From Halalkalicoccus paucihalophilus (lineage in GTDB: Archaea; Halobacteriota; Halobacteria; Halobacteriales; Halalkalicoccaceae), in NCBI RefSeq assembly GCF_001593955.1, contig NZ_LTAZ01000007.1, positions 62,001-126,000 of the forward strand: DNA of 64,000 nt, in the 5' to 3' direction. Shown here piece after piece: positions 24,514 to 36,017 of this stretch. Position 1 is the stretch's first letter. The number at the start of each line of letters is the position of its first letter. The position numbers and the translations under genes were made by a program. The notes beneath the pieces were generated by a model, which made no database searches, was not told where the DNA came from, and worked only from the letters and a program-made list of their open reading frames with translations.

Positions 24514-24948
24514 ATGAGCGAGAGCAACATACAACCGACACTCGTCGTCTACCTTCGGGCGTCCGCATCGCTTCCGGCCCGTGAGCGCCAAGAGGAGGTG
24601 ATAGAGCGGGCCGAACAGCTCGAAACCGACGGGCGGATCGAGGGTCTGCGCGTGCGCCACTGGGACGACCGAGTGGTCGTCCGAAACGGGAGCGACGAAT
24701 CGATCGAGACCTTCGAGACGTTCAAAGAGCGCGCGGCGGCGGTCGGTCACACCATCGAGCCGTTCTTTCAGGAACACGAACGGGCCGACGCCCGCGAGGT
24801 CGTCTTCCCGATAATCTGTATCGCAGTTCACGTCGAAGAGGAACTCCGACGGGTGTTCCCGTGTCGGGATGAGGTCGAAGCCTACAGCGTCTGGGACTGT
24901 CTGACCGCGCTCGAAACCGACGGCGAAGTCGTCGGCCTCGCGGATTGA
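24514..24948 (+). CDS. Haloarchaeal HTH-domain-type hypothetical protein
   Basis: This 144-residue soluble acidic protein begins with a beta strand (TLVVYLRASASLP), continues with an amphipathic helix (ERQEEVIERAEQLE), and ends with VFPIICIAVHVEE and a short helix. It resembles a haloarchaeal family often labelled HTH-domain-containing, from memory only; no clear helix-turn-helix is visible. ATG 24514 is preferred to GTG 24505 because MSESN is a typical haloarchaeal start. It precedes argS by 34 bases and may share its transcript. Confidence 0.7.
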   Translation: MSESNIQPTLVVYLRASASLPARERQEEVIERAEQLETDGRIEGLRVRHWDDRVVVRNGSDESIETFETFKERAAAVGHTIEPFFQEHERADAREVVFPIICIAVHVEEELRRVFPCRDEVEAYSVWDCLTALETDGEVVGLAD

Positions 24949-24982
24949 AAACGGCTTTATCCGCCGATCCTGAACGGCGAGT

Positions 24983-26770
24983 ATGTTCCTCTCGCTCCGT
25001 ACCGAGGCAGAAGAGGCGCTCACGGAGGCGCTCTCTGCGCTCTCGCTTCCGACAGGTGATCTCGGTCTCGAAGAACCGCCCGAAGACGTCGGGGCGATCC
25101 TCGCTTCGAGCGTCGCCTTTCGGCTCGCGGGAGAGGTCGGAAAGGCCCCCCCAGAGGTCGCCGGAGAGCTCGCGGAAACGATCGACGTAGCCGACTACGA
25201 CTACCTCGCGAGCGTCGGAACGCAGGGGCCGTACGTCAACTTCCACGCGAGTGACGCCTACTACGAGAAGACGCTCGAGGCCGCCCGCGAGGACTCGTAT
25301 GGACGGCTCGAACCCACTGGGAGAGAAGTCGTCGTCGAACACACGAGCGCCAACCCGACGGGGCCGGTCCACGTCGGGCGGGCGCGCAACCCGATCATCG
25401 GCGATTCGATCGCCCGGCTGCTCGATTTCGCCGGCAACGACGTGGATCGTCACTACTACGTCAACGACGCGGGCCGCCAGATGGCCGTCTTCACGTGGGC
25501 CTACGAGACGTTCGACGAGAGCGAGCTTCCGGAACCCGACCGCGAGAAAGCCGACTACGAACTGGTCCGGTACTACCGAAAGGGCAACGCCGTTCTCGAG
25601 GACGGCGACGAAGAGGAGGTCGAAGCCGCCGAGGCCGAGATCGCCTCGATCATGCAGGGTCTCGAGAACGGCGACGAGGATGCCTACGAGCGCGTCGAGC
25701 GCGTCGTCGACACGGTGCTGGGAGGGATGCGCGAGTCACTCTCCCGGTTGCCCGCGGAGTTCGACGAGTTCGTCAAGGAGACGCGGTTCATCCGTGACGG
25801 GAGCGTCGACGATCTCGTGACCCGGCTCAAGGGACTCGACGAGGCCGTCTACGAGGAGGACGCCTGGCAGCTCGATCTGCCCGACTTCGAGAAGAACCTC
25901 GTCTTCCTCCGTTCGGACGGCACCTCGCTCTATACGACACGGGACCTGGCCCACCACGAGTGGAAGTTCGAGGAGTACGACCACGCCGTGACCGTGTTGG
26001 GCGAGGACCACAAACTGCAGGCGACCCAGCTCGCGGCGGCGCTCGACTTACTGGGTAACGATACCGACCAGTTGGATTCGGTCTTTTACTCCTACGTCAA
26101 CCTCCCCGAGGGCAAGATGAGCACCCGCGCGGGGACGGGCGTCGACCTCGACGACCTGCTCGACGAGGCCGTCGCGCGCGCTCGCGAAGAAGTCGAGGTC
26201 CGCATGGACGACCGGATCCGTAACGACGACCTCTCGGAGGACGACATCGACCGGATCGCCCGTCAGGTCGGGATCGGTGCCGTCAGGTACGACATCGTCT
26301 CGAAACAGCCCTCGAAGGCGATCACCTTCGAGTGGGATCGCGCGCTGAACTTCGAGGCCCAGTCCGCGCCCTACGTCCAGTACGTCCACGCCCGGACCTG
26401 CGGGATCCTAAGCGAGGCCCAACGGGCCTCGGAGAATCGAGCGGCAGAGCCGCGAGACGGCGAGGCCGACCGCGAACCCGGTACGGTCGACCCCGCGTTG
26501 CTCGACAGCCCGGAGGAACGGGACCTGATAGAGGTGATCGGGCGGTTCCCGGCCGTGATCGAGTCGGCCGCCGAGGACCGCCAGCCCCACCAGATCGCGA
26601 CCTACACCCGCGACTTCGCGGAAACGTTCAACGCCTTCTACCGGGAGCGCCAAGTGCTCACTGACGACGAGGCGCTGACAGCGGCCCGACTCGCACTCGT
26701 GGCGGCGTCGCGTCACACCATCGCGAACGCGCTTTCGGTCCTCGGGGTCGAAGCGCCCGAGTCGATGTAG
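24983..26770 (+). CDS. argS: Arginyl-tRNA synthetase
   Basis: This 595-residue class I synthetase charges tRNA-Arg. It has the N-terminal Add-1 domain (1-105), the HIGH-type motif [14 protein letters not shown] near 121-134, and the KMSTRAG loop near 378-384. The C-terminal anticodon-binding helical domain ends with R-x-x-L-x-x-A-x-x-x-T-I-x-N-A-L-x-x-L. The start [13 protein letters not shown] fits the usual N-terminus. Length is normal for archaeal ArgS. Confidence 0.96.
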   Translation: MFLSLRTEAEEALTEALSALSLPTGDLGLEEPPEDVGAILASSVAFRLAGEVGKAPPEVAGELAETIDVADYDYLASVGTQGPYVNFHASDAYYEKTLEAAREDSYGRLEPTGREVVVEHTSANPTGPVHVGRARNPIIGDSIARLLDFAGNDVDRHYYVNDAGRQMAVFTWAYETFDESELPEPDREKADYELVRYYRKGNAVLEDGDEEEVEAAEAEIASIMQGLENGDEDAYERVERVVDTVLGGMRESLSRLPAEFDEFVKETRFIRDGSVDDLVTRLKGLDEAVYEEDAWQLDLPDFEKNLVFLRSDGTSLYTTRDLAHHEWKFEEYDHAVTVLGEDHKLQATQLAAALDLLGNDTDQLDSVFYSYVNLPEGKMSTRAGTGVDLDDLLDEAVARAREEVEVRMDDRIRNDDLSEDDIDRIARQVGIGAVRYDIVSKQPSKAITFEWDRALNFEAQSAPYVQYVHARTCGILSEAQRASENRAAEPRDGEADREPGTVDPALLDSPEERDLIEVIGRFPAVIESAAEDRQPHQIATYTRDFAETFNAFYRERQVLTDDEALTAARLALVAASRHTIANALSVLGVEAPESM

Positions 26771-26852
26771 AACACGACCCGGTCGTTGGTCTCGATGAGG
26801 ACGACACGGGCGGTCAAAGGGTACTTACCGGCTGGACGGGCTATATAGGGTA

Positions 26853-28094
26853 ATGAGTAGTCAGGACACGGAGGAGTCCGACAGGAAGAAATACGAGTTC
26901 CGGCGGGTGATCGAGGAGCTCAACGAGTTCGAGGGATCGGGCACCCAGCTGGTGACGATCTACGTCCCGGAGGACAGACAGGTCTCCGACGTCGTCGCCC
27001 ACGTCACCCAAGAGCACTCGGAAGCCTCGAACATCAAGTCGAAACAGACCCGCACGAACGTCCAAGACGCCCTGACGAGCATCAAAGACCGACTCCGGTA
27101 CTACGACACCTACCCGCCGGAAAACGGTATGGTGCTGTTTTCGGGCGCGGTCGATTCTGGCGGCGGTCAGACCGATATGATCACCCGCGTGCTCGAAAAC
27201 CCGCCCCAGCCCGTCGAGTCGTTCCGGTATCACTGCGATTCGGACTTCCTGACCGAGCCCTTAGAACACATGCTGGCCGATCAGGGCTTGTATGGCCTGA
27301 TCGTCCTCGACCGGCGGGAGGCAAACGTGGGCTGGCTCCGGGGCAAGCGCGTCGAACCCGTCAAATCCGCCTCCTCGCTGGTGCCGGGCAAACAGCGAAA
27401 GGGGGGCCAGTCCGCCCAGCGGTTCGCCCGCCTCCGACTGGAGGCCATCGACAACTTCTATCAGGAGGTCGCTGAGATGGCCAACGACCTCTTCGTCCCC
27501 GAGCGCCACGAACTCGACGGCGTTCTGGTGGGCGGTCCCTCGCCGACCAAAGACGAGTTCCTCGACGGCGACTACCTCCATCACGAGCTTCGAGATCAGG
27601 TCCTCGGGAAGTTCGACGTCTCCTACACCGACGAGTCGGGCCTGTACGACCTCGTGGACGCCGCCGAGGACGCGCTGGCGGACGCGGAGGTGATGAAGGA
27701 CAAATCCGAGATGGAGGAGTTCTTCAAGCAGCTTCACGACGGCGGGCTCGCGACCTACGGCTTCGAACCGACGCGGAGAAACCTCGTCATGGGGTCGGTC
27801 GATCGCCTGCTCATTAGCGAGGACCTCCGCAAGGACGTCGTCGTCTACGACTGTGGCGACACCGACGAGTACGAAGTCGTCGACCGGCGACACTCGACGC
27901 CCGAACACACCTGTGAGGACGGTACAGAGGCCGAGGTCACGGAACAAGAGGACGTCATCGAGCACCTGATCGCGATCGCGGAACAGCGCGGCACCGAACC
28001 CAAGTTCATCTCCACCGATTTCGAGAAGGGCGAACAGCTCTACGACGCGTTTGGCGGTATCGCGGGCATCCTCCGCTACGAGACGGGCGTCTAA
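26853..28094 (+). CDS. prf1: Peptide chain release factor aRF1
   Basis: This 413-residue archaeal class-1 release factor recognises all three stop codons and triggers peptide release. The NIKS stop-reading motif lies at 60-63 and the catalytic GGQ at 184-186 (QRKGGQSAQRF). The C-terminal domain carries the FEPTRRNLVMGSVDRLLISED region and a degenerate zinc-ribbon stretch (YDCGDTDEYEVVDRRH...EHTCEDGTEAEV) that keeps two cysteines. A TATA-like CTATATAGGG lies 12-21 bases before the ATG. Confidence 0.96.
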   Translation: MSSQDTEESDRKKYEFRRVIEELNEFEGSGTQLVTIYVPEDRQVSDVVAHVTQEHSEASNIKSKQTRTNVQDALTSIKDRLRYYDTYPPENGMVLFSGAVDSGGGQTDMITRVLENPPQPVESFRYHCDSDFLTEPLEHMLADQGLYGLIVLDRREANVGWLRGKRVEPVKSASSLVPGKQRKGGQSAQRFARLRLEAIDNFYQEVAEMANDLFVPERHELDGVLVGGPSPTKDEFLDGDYLHHELRDQVLGKFDVSYTDESGLYDLVDAAEDALADAEVMKDKSEMEEFFKQLHDGGLATYGFEPTRRNLVMGSVDRLLISEDLRKDVVVYDCGDTDEYEVVDRRHSTPEHTCEDGTEAEVTEQEDVIEHLIAIAEQRGTEPKFISTDFEKGEQLYDAFGGIAGILRYETGV

Positions 28095-28135
28095 ACCGAG
28101 CACCACGAGCGCCTCTCCTCCTGCCGCTCGTCGGT

Positions 28136-28531
28136 TCAGCCGAGCAGTTGGACGAGTTGATGACGACGGCGCTCGACGTCGAGCGCGAGGTCGAGAGAGG
28201 GGTCGTTCTCCAGATGGTCGAGCGCCGAGAGCGGATCGACGCCCGCACGCTCGATGCGCTCTACGAGTTCTTCTATTTCTGAGCGATACAGCGCCAGCGA
28301 CTCACAGAGCGTCACCAACAGCGCGAGCGCGAGCGCGGTGTCGGGATCGTCGGGAAGCCCGGTAGAGAGCGCCGCGACATCGGCCGGGTCGTCGACGGGC
28401 TCGGCTTCGGCGGGCACGACGGAGAGACAGGTCCGACAGACGGCAATGGTCCCGGGCTCGCCCGGCAGATACGCGACGAGATCCGGGGCGGAAACGAGCA
28501 GGGTCTCGTCGCCACAGGTAGCACAGTCCAT
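28136..28531 (-). CDS. Zinc-ribbon-containing haloarchaeal protein (DUF6276-like)
   Basis: This 131-residue protein starts MDCATCGDE, and CRTC occurs near residues 32-35; the two C-x2-C knuckles can form one zinc ribbon. A helical acidic C-terminal region ends in RRRHQLVQLLG. It resembles a small haloarchaeal family (DUF6276 from memory). A GTG six bases upstream is a less likely start. Function unknown; it is convergent with prf1. Confidence 0.7.
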   Translation of the reverse strand: MDCATCGDETLLVSAPDLVAYLPGEPGTIAVCRTCLSVVPAEAEPVDDPADVAALSTGLPDDPDTALALALLVTLCESLALYRSEIEELVERIERAGVDPLSALDHLENDPSLDLALDVERRRHQLVQLLG

Positions 28532-28573
28532 AAACACGAGAGGGGAGGAGGGAACTAAAACGAGGCGGCGTTC

Positions 28574-29257
28574 TCAGTCGTCGGCCGGGATCGGCTCGCC
28601 CTCGGTCACGTCGGGCTCGCTCTCCTCCTCTTCTGCCTCCTTCTTGTCCTTGATCTTCTTCATGCGGAAGATCTCCTCGCGCTCCTGTTCTTCGAGCTTC
28701 TGCTCGATGTACTCCTGGTTCTCGTAGAGCGTCGGCAGGAGGGTGAACTCGAGGGCGTTAACCCGTCGCTTCGTGGTCTCGATCTCATCGAGCATCTTCT
28801 TCATCGCCGTTTCGACCTCCGCGACGAGGATGATCGTTTCGAGGAGGTCCTCGTAGGCGTCGGCGGCCTCGTCGATGCGCGCCGAGGAGCCGAGCACGCC
28901 GTAACCGCGCTGGTCGAGGCCCTTTTTGACCCGCGTCGACTCGATCTGCGGGACGACCACGCCCATGATGTTCTTCGACTGGAGCGTGATCTCGGGGTGT
29001 TCCTTGAGCGCCTCGGCGGCCCCGCGGATCGCGATGTCGCCCTCCATCGCACGTGCCATATCGAGGGTGCGCTGGGCGCGCTCGTAGTCGGAATCGAGGT
29101 CCGAGCGCACGTCCTGAGCCTGATCGAGGATGTCCATGAACTCCATGATCAGCCCGTCGCGTTTCTTCTCTAAGGTGTCGTGGCCGCGCTCGGAGAGGTC
29201 GATGCGATCCTCGATCGCCATCAGGTTCTTCCGAGTCGGTTTGACGTCCTTGGCCAT
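28574..29257 (-). CDS. atpD: A-type ATP synthase subunit D
   Basis: This 227-residue coiled-coil subunit is part of the central rotor stalk linking the catalytic A3B3 head to the membrane c-ring. Two long helices (about 1-75 and 115-205) flank a central hairpin, and the start [17 protein letters not shown] is characteristic. A 25-residue acidic tail follows. In many haloarchaea it directly follows atpB; here it is 3.2 kb away on the same strand with a regulator, an exporter and a broken gene between, so it needs its own promoter. Confidence 0.93.
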   Translation of the reverse strand: MAKDVKPTRKNLMAIEDRIDLSERGHDTLEKKRDGLIMEFMDILDQAQDVRSDLDSDYERAQRTLDMARAMEGDIAIRGAAEALKEHPEITLQSKNIMGVVVPQIESTRVKKGLDQRGYGVLGSSARIDEAADAYEDLLETIILVAEVETAMKKMLDEIETTKRRVNALEFTLLPTLYENQEYIEQKLEEQEREEIFRMKKIKDKKEAEEEESEPDVTEGEPIPADD

Positions 29258-29306
29258 TACGTGGGGGTTGCACGCGAACGCTGTTAATCCTTTTCAGTCG
29301 ACCGAC

Positions 29307-30095
29307 CTAGAGGGCGTCGGGCTCAAGCGGCGTCGCCGCGTTCCAATACTCCTCGTGGACCGACCGTGCCCACGACAGCACCTCGGGATCGTCGGTGTCG
29401 ATCGCCGCCTGCAACACGCCGTCGTCGTCGCGCACCAGGAGGTACACCCGGCCGTCGACGATCGTGATCGCGATCGGGATCTCTTCGGGATGGCGGCGGA
29501 TAGTTGCACTCTCAGCGGTAGCGAGTTCACACAGACGAACTCGTAGGACATCGTCCTCGGCGAGCGCGTCGATCGCGGCCCGTGAGAACACCCCGTTGAA
29601 GCGCTGTCGGCCGGCGACGACCCGCTCGCGGACGGTCTTCAGGGTCCCCTCATTGAACGCGTGCGAACAGACCCGAACCTCTTCGGCGTGTTCGAGCGCC
29701 TCATTTACCCGTTTGACCGGCGCACTCGGGCGCGTTCGGCTCGGGACGGTGATCGTTGCGTCGCGCAGGCGCCCGAGATCGAACCCCATTACGTCCGCCG
29801 GGAGCCACTCCATCACGGGGCGCAGTTTCGACTCGGTCTCCATGATCGCGAGCAGGTCCGTCACGCCGTCGGCGACCAGGCGACCCGTCGCCGTCGCCGC
29901 GTACTCCCGTCCGGTCCGAGAGATCCAACGCCGCTCCTCGAAATCGCGGAGGATCCGCCCCAGCGTCGGCTGGGAGGCGCCCGTCGCGTCGGCGAGCTCG
30001 CTTCGCGTGTGTGGCTCCTCCGCGAGCGATTCGAGGACCATGACGCGGTTCGACGAGAGGGCGAGAAACTCGATCTCCGCGAGCGCCGACTCCAT
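29307..30095 (-). CDS. Winged-helix transcriptional regulator (FilR1/DUF1724-type)
   Basis: The product has 262 residues. The N-terminal winged helix (about 10-80) contains HTRSELADATGASQPTLGRILRDFEERRW as its DNA-reading region. A C-terminal sensor-like domain (100-255) has FNGVFSRAAIDAL and a beta-rich YLLVRDDDGVLQA segment, as in haloarchaeal FilR1/DUF1724 regulators. It is divergent from a DMT-family transporter, and a 7-base inverted repeat lies between the two genes, so it probably controls that transporter and itself. Confidence 0.85.
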   Translation of the reverse strand: MESALAEIEFLALSSNRVMVLESLAEEPHTRSELADATGASQPTLGRILRDFEERRWISRTGREYAATATGRLVADGVTDLLAIMETESKLRPVMEWLPADVMGFDLGRLRDATITVPSRTRPSAPVKRVNEALEHAEEVRVCSHAFNEGTLKTVRERVVAGRQRFNGVFSRAAIDALAEDDVLRVRLCELATAESATIRRHPEEIPIAITIVDGRVYLLVRDDDGVLQAAIDTDDPEVLSWARSVHEEYWNAATPLEPDAL

Positions 30096-30134
30096 ACGGA
30101 CCCTCGACGACGACTTATCAAAACGGTTTCGTAC

Positions 30135-30156
30135 CGTGAAAACGATTCATTTCACG
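30135..30156. promoter_or_regulatory. Inverted repeat CGTGAAA-N8-TTTCACG, candidate operator
   Basis: Perfect 7-base arms (30135-30141, 30150-30156) with an 8-base spacer lie just upstream of the regulator's TATA-like GTTTTGATAAG (minus strand, about 30113-30123) and 50 bases upstream of the transporter TATA element. Size and position suit a dimeric winged-helix regulator. Confidence 0.5.
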
Positions 30157-30208
30157 ATTCTCTTCCACGACTTCCCCGTTCTTTCGATTGTTGAATCCAT
30201 TTCTGGAC

Positions 30209-30219
30209 AGATATAAACG
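30209..30219 (+). promoter_or_regulatory. TATA element of the DMT transporter
   Basis: AGATATAAACG would place the transcription start near 30240, leaving about 40 bases of leader before the GTG start. A second possible element, CCTATATGG, lies at about 30229-30237. Confidence 0.45.
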
Positions 30220-30277
30220 TCCTACGCGCCTATATGGGAACGAGAATGATTCCTCTAGTACGTCCTCGGTCGAAGGG

Positions 30278-31276
30278 GTGGTGGCGATAGACTCGTCGAC
30301 CCGCAGCGTCGTCATGTTCCTCGCGACGGCGGTGTTCTTCGGGGGCACCTTCGTCGCGGCGAAGGCGGGCATCGAGTACATGCCGCCGCTGTTGTTCGTC
30401 GCGCTGCGCTTCGACATTGCAGCGGTGTTGTTGCTCGGCTACGTCCTCCTCACCCACTCGCGCGAGGAGTGGGTCCCGAGGACGCGCGCCGACGTCGCCG
30501 GGATCGCCGCCGCCGGCCTGTTCTCGATCGGGCTGGCGAACGCGATGCTCTTTCTCGGCCAGCAGTACGTCTCGAGCGCCGTCGCCTCGATCGTCTTCAG
30601 TCTCAATCCGATCCTGACGCCGGTGTTCGCGGCCGTCCTGCTCTCGGACGAACGGCTCTCCGCCCCGGAGGCCGTCGGGATGGTCGTTGCGCTGCTGGGC
30701 GTGGCGATCGTGATCGACCTGGATCCGGCCAACCTGCTCACGAGCGCCGGCCCCGTTCACGCGATCCTGCTCCTCGGCGCGATCGGGGCCGCACTGGGTG
30801 GCGTGCTCATCCGGCGGGCCGACGCCTCGATGCCGAGCACCGCCCGCACGGCCTGGGGTCTGCCGGTGGGCGCGCTGCTCTGCCACGTGTTAGCTCTCTC
30901 GCAGGGCGAACACCTCGCCGCGATCGAGTGGACGTCAGAGGGTCTAGTGGCGCTTGGCTATGTAGCTGTCTTCTCGGGGGCGCTCGCGTACATCGCGTAC
31001 TTCGGCCTCCTCGACGAGATCGGCGCGATCCGGACGAACCTCGCGTTCTACCTCGTCCCGGTCGTCGCGGCACTCGGCGGGTGGGTCTTCCTCGGTGAGG
31101 CGATCACCCCGGTGACGATTGTGGGTTTCCTCGTGGTGTTCGCGGGCTTTGCGATCCTCAACCACGGCTGGATCGGCCGCGAACTGGCGGGCCTGCGTAG
31201 CTCGTTCGGGACCGACGCGCACTCATCGGAGGGGGCGTGCGTCGTGGGCGAGAACAACTGGAACGAGCAGGACTGA
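30278..31276 (+). CDS. EamA/DMT-family transporter
   Basis: This membrane protein of about 332 residues contains two EamA repeats of five helices each (about residues 10-150 and 165-300). TAVFFGGTFVAAKAGIEYMPPLLFVALRF and RTNLAFYLVPVVAALGGWVFLGE are typical repeat segments. Such proteins export amino acids, nucleobases or other small molecules. The start is uncertain: GTG 30278 or 30281 lies after a GAAGGGG purine run, while TTG 30188 would lie upstream of the TATA box and is rejected. It sits in the cassette between atpB and atpD. Cargo unknown. Confidence 0.85.
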   Translation: MVAIDSSTRSVVMFLATAVFFGGTFVAAKAGIEYMPPLLFVALRFDIAAVLLLGYVLLTHSREEWVPRTRADVAGIAAAGLFSIGLANAMLFLGQQYVSSAVASIVFSLNPILTPVFAAVLLSDERLSAPEAVGMVVALLGVAIVIDLDPANLLTSAGPVHAILLLGAIGAALGGVLIRRADASMPSTARTAWGLPVGALLCHVLALSQGEHLAAIEWTSEGLVALGYVAVFSGALAYIAYFGLLDEIGAIRTNLAFYLVPVVAALGGWVFLGEAITPVTIVGFLVVFAGFAILNHGWIGRELAGLRSSFGTDAHSSEGACVVGENNWNEQD

Positions 31277-31339
31277 ACGGCCTTTTGACGATCAATCCGG
31301 ATCCCACGGCACTTTCCGTTCGGCGGACAGTGGGGACGT

Positions 31340-32393
31340 ATGAGCGATATCGACGAGACGACCGAGCGTAACGACCCTCCCGAATCCCAGCCCGATCCGG
31401 GCATCGGCGAGCGACTGGGCCTCGAGGAGCTTCCGCGCTGGATCTATCTCGACGGGCATCGCGGGCTGCTCTCGGCGCTGCTGTTGGCGGGCGTCTTCGG
31501 GGCGAGCCTGCTTCTGGTCCGGGTCGGGCTCGTCACGCCGTCGGAGGCCGGCGACGTCACGGCGCTCTCGGGGGGCGTTGATCGGCGGGATGCTACCCTT
31601 CATCACCGTCGTGCTCGCGATCAACCAGCTCATCCTCTCGGCGGAGTTCGGCACGACGGGCGCGTTTCGCGAACGACTCGAGGAGACACACCGCTACCGG
31701 GAGGACATCGAGGACCATACGGATGTCAGCCCGAGCCCGGTCGAGCCGTCGGCGTTCCTCCGGACGCTCATCCGGACGAAACGCGAGGTGACTGCGGGAC
31801 TTCGTGAGGAGCGGCCGGCGGACGCGTCGTCGGCGCTCCGGGAAGAAGTCGAGGACTACATCGACTTGGCGGCGCCGAGGGACGACGCCGCAGTCGACGA
31901 TCTCGAAGGGGCAACCTTCGGCACCTTCGGCGTCATCTCGATCATTCTCGACTACGACGACCCCTGGCAGCTACAGGAGGTCCGCCGGATCCGGGAACGG
32001 TTCGCGGACGAGATCTCTGGGCCGATTGACGACCGACTGGGTCGCCTGGAGGCGCTGCTCCGGGACATCCACGTTGCCCGCCAGTACTTCAAGACGGTGT
32101 ACATGCAACAGGAGCTCGCGGACCTCTCGAAGGTTCTGCTGTACGTCGGCTTTCCGGCGCTGGTCGGCGGCGCGTTCGTCATTCTCGCCTACGGCAACTT
32201 GCTGGAACTGGAGCTCCACCCGTACGTCTACACCTTCGTCGTCAGCTCGACGATTACGGCGCTGTTCAGCCCCTTCGCCGTGCTGTTCGTCTACGTGCTC
32301 CGGATCGCGACGGTCGGCCGCCGAACGGCCGCGGACTTCGGCCCGTTCGTGCTTCAACAGCGGATTCCCGACGACGAGCCGGACGGCGAATAG
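31340..32393 (+). pseudogene. Membrane protein gene broken by a +1 frameshift in a G run
   Basis: The frame from ATG 31340 encodes an acidic N-terminus, a transmembrane segment (GLLSALLLAGVFGASLLLVRVGLV) and then VTALSG. There it meets a run of six G at 31570-31575 and turns into Arg/His/Pro-rich nonsense ending at 31807. Removing one G joins it to the frame that ends at 32393, which continues ALIGGMLPFITVVLAINQLIL and adds about 250 residues with three more hydrophobic segments. So one full-length protein of about 350 residues is implied. It is a recent pseudogene, a slippage-controlled gene or a sequencing error. Family not recognised. Confidence 0.82.
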
Positions 32394-32454
32394 CGCGTAG
32401 CGCGTTCCGAAACCGGTAATGGCGCAGAAAGGGGACGACGTCGGTCGTCGGTGA

Positions 32455-33914
32455 TCAGTCGTCGGCCTCGACGCCGACGGCCTCCTCGCTCGTCTCGCTT
32501 TCGTCCTCGGGGTAGTACTTCTCAATGAGCTCCTCGTCGATCCGGTTGAGCTCCGTCTTCGGGAGCATCCCCAGTAGCTCCCAGCCGATATCGAGGGTCT
32601 CCCCGATGTCACGGTTGTTCTGATAGCCCTGCTGGACGAACTCGTTCTCGAAGCGATCCGCGAAGTCGAGGAACTTGTTGTCCCGCTCGGAGAGGGCCTC
32701 GCGACCAACGATGTTCACCAGGTCGCGCAGGTCCTCACCTTCCGCGTAGGCGGCGTACATCTGGTCGGAGACGTCGGCGTGGTCCTCGCGGGTCAGCCCC
32801 TCGCCGATCCCGTCGTCCATGAGTCTGGAGAGGCTTGGCAGGACGTTCACCGGCGGCTCGATCCCCTGGGAGTTGAGCTCCCGGTCCATCATGATCTGAC
32901 CCTCGGTGATGTATCCCGTCAGATCGGGGATCGGGTGGGTGTCGTCGTCGCCGGGCATAGTCAGGATCGGGATCTGTGTGACCGATCCCTCGCGCCCTTT
33001 GATCCGGCCCGCTCGCTCGTAGAGCTGGGCGAGGTCGGTGTACATGTAGCCGGGATAGCCACGCCGGCCGGGCACCTCCTCGCGGGCCGCACCGATCTCG
33101 CGCAGTGCCTCACAGTAGTTGGTCATGTCCGTGAGGATCACGAGCACGTGATAACCCTTCTCGAAGGCGAGGTACTCCGCCGTGGTCAGCGCCAGTCGGG
33201 GCGTGACCTGCCGTTCGACCGAGGGATCGTCCGCGAGGTTCATGAAGACCACCGAGCGTTCGAGCGCGCCGGTACGCTCGAAGTCGTCGATGAACTCGTT
33301 TGCCTCCTCGGCGGTGATCCCCATCGCGCCGAAGATCACAGCGAACTCGCTTCCTTCCTCTTCGTCTGTGGCTTCCTCCTCCGTCGAGTCGTCGTCCGTC
33401 TCGGCCTCGGGCATCGTCGCCTGCCGGGCGATCTGGAGCGCCAGATCGTTGTGGGGCAGTCCCGACGCCGAGAAGATGGGGAGCTTCTGGCCGCGCACGA
33501 GGGTGTTCATCCCGTCGACCGCCGAGACGCCCGTCTGGATGAACTCCTCGGGGTACTCGCGTGCGTAGGGGTTGATCGCCGCCCCGACGATGTCCTGGCG
33601 TTCTTCGGGGACGATCTCCGGACCGCCGTCGATGGGCTCGCCCGAACCGTCGAGGACCCGTCCCAGCAGGTCCTCGGTGACGGGCATCTTCATCGTCTCG
33701 CCCAGGAAGCGCACGGAGGCCTTCCGGTCGATTCCGGTCGTGCCCTCGAACACCTGGATCGCGGCGATGCCGCTCTGGGATTCGAGTACCTGACCGCGCT
33801 TTACCTCGCCGCCCGGCGTCTCGATCTCGACGATCTCGTCGTAGCCAACGGGCTCGTCGATCTCGACGAACACGAGCGGGCCGCTGATCTCGGTGATGGT
33901 TTGATACTCTTTCA

Positions 33915-33915
<1 letters not shown>
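32455..33915 (-). CDS. atpB: A-type ATP synthase subunit B
   Basis: This 486-residue non-catalytic nucleotide-binding subunit of the A3B3 hexamer has ISGPLVFVE at the N-terminus, [17 protein letters not shown] near 83-99, the degenerate P-loop region [11 protein letters not shown] and the conserved [14 protein letters not shown] segment. Residues 170-190 are an unusually acidic insertion (D/E/T/S only) before [10 protein letters not shown] 22-residue acidic tail ends the protein. The start overlaps the atpA stop (TGATG). Confidence 0.96.
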
Positions 33916-35678
<1,763 letters not shown>

Positions 35679-35690
35679 GTGTGTTGTAGT

Positions 35691-36017
35691 TCAGTTGTCT
35701 TCGTCCATCAGGTCGATACCGATCGCGCGCTTGATCTTCCCGCGCAGTCCGCCGCTTCCCGCGCCGCCGCCGAGCATGACGAACGTCGGTTCGACGCTCG
35801 TCTCGACGCGCTGGCGCGGCTTCCGGGAGAGGTACTCGAGGTCGTCTTCGTGCATGATCGCGATGCCGACCTCGTCGTTTTCGAGCACGCGCGAGACGGC
35901 CTCGTCGAGTTCCTCTTCTTTCTCGTCGTCGGGGACGTTCTCGAAGACGCGAACCCCGGCGAGTCGGAACCCGGTCGTGAACTCGGGACTGCCGATCGCG
36001 GCGATCTCCTGGCTCAT
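35691..36017 (-). CDS. atpF: A-type ATP synthase subunit F
   Basis: This 108-residue Rossmann-like regulatory subunit of the central stalk has the VIGSPEFTTGFRLAGV type start seen here as AIGSPEFTTGFRLAGVRVFE (residues 6-25) and NDEVGIAIMHEDD in the middle. The C-terminal mobile helix is Gly-rich and short. Its start overlaps the atpC stop by 4 bases. Confidence 0.93.
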   Translation of the reverse strand: MSQEIAAIGSPEFTTGFRLAGVRVFENVPDDEKEEELDEAVSRVLENDEVGIAIMHEDDLEYLSRKPRQRVETSVEPTFVMLGGGAGSGGLRGKIKRAIGIDLMDEDN

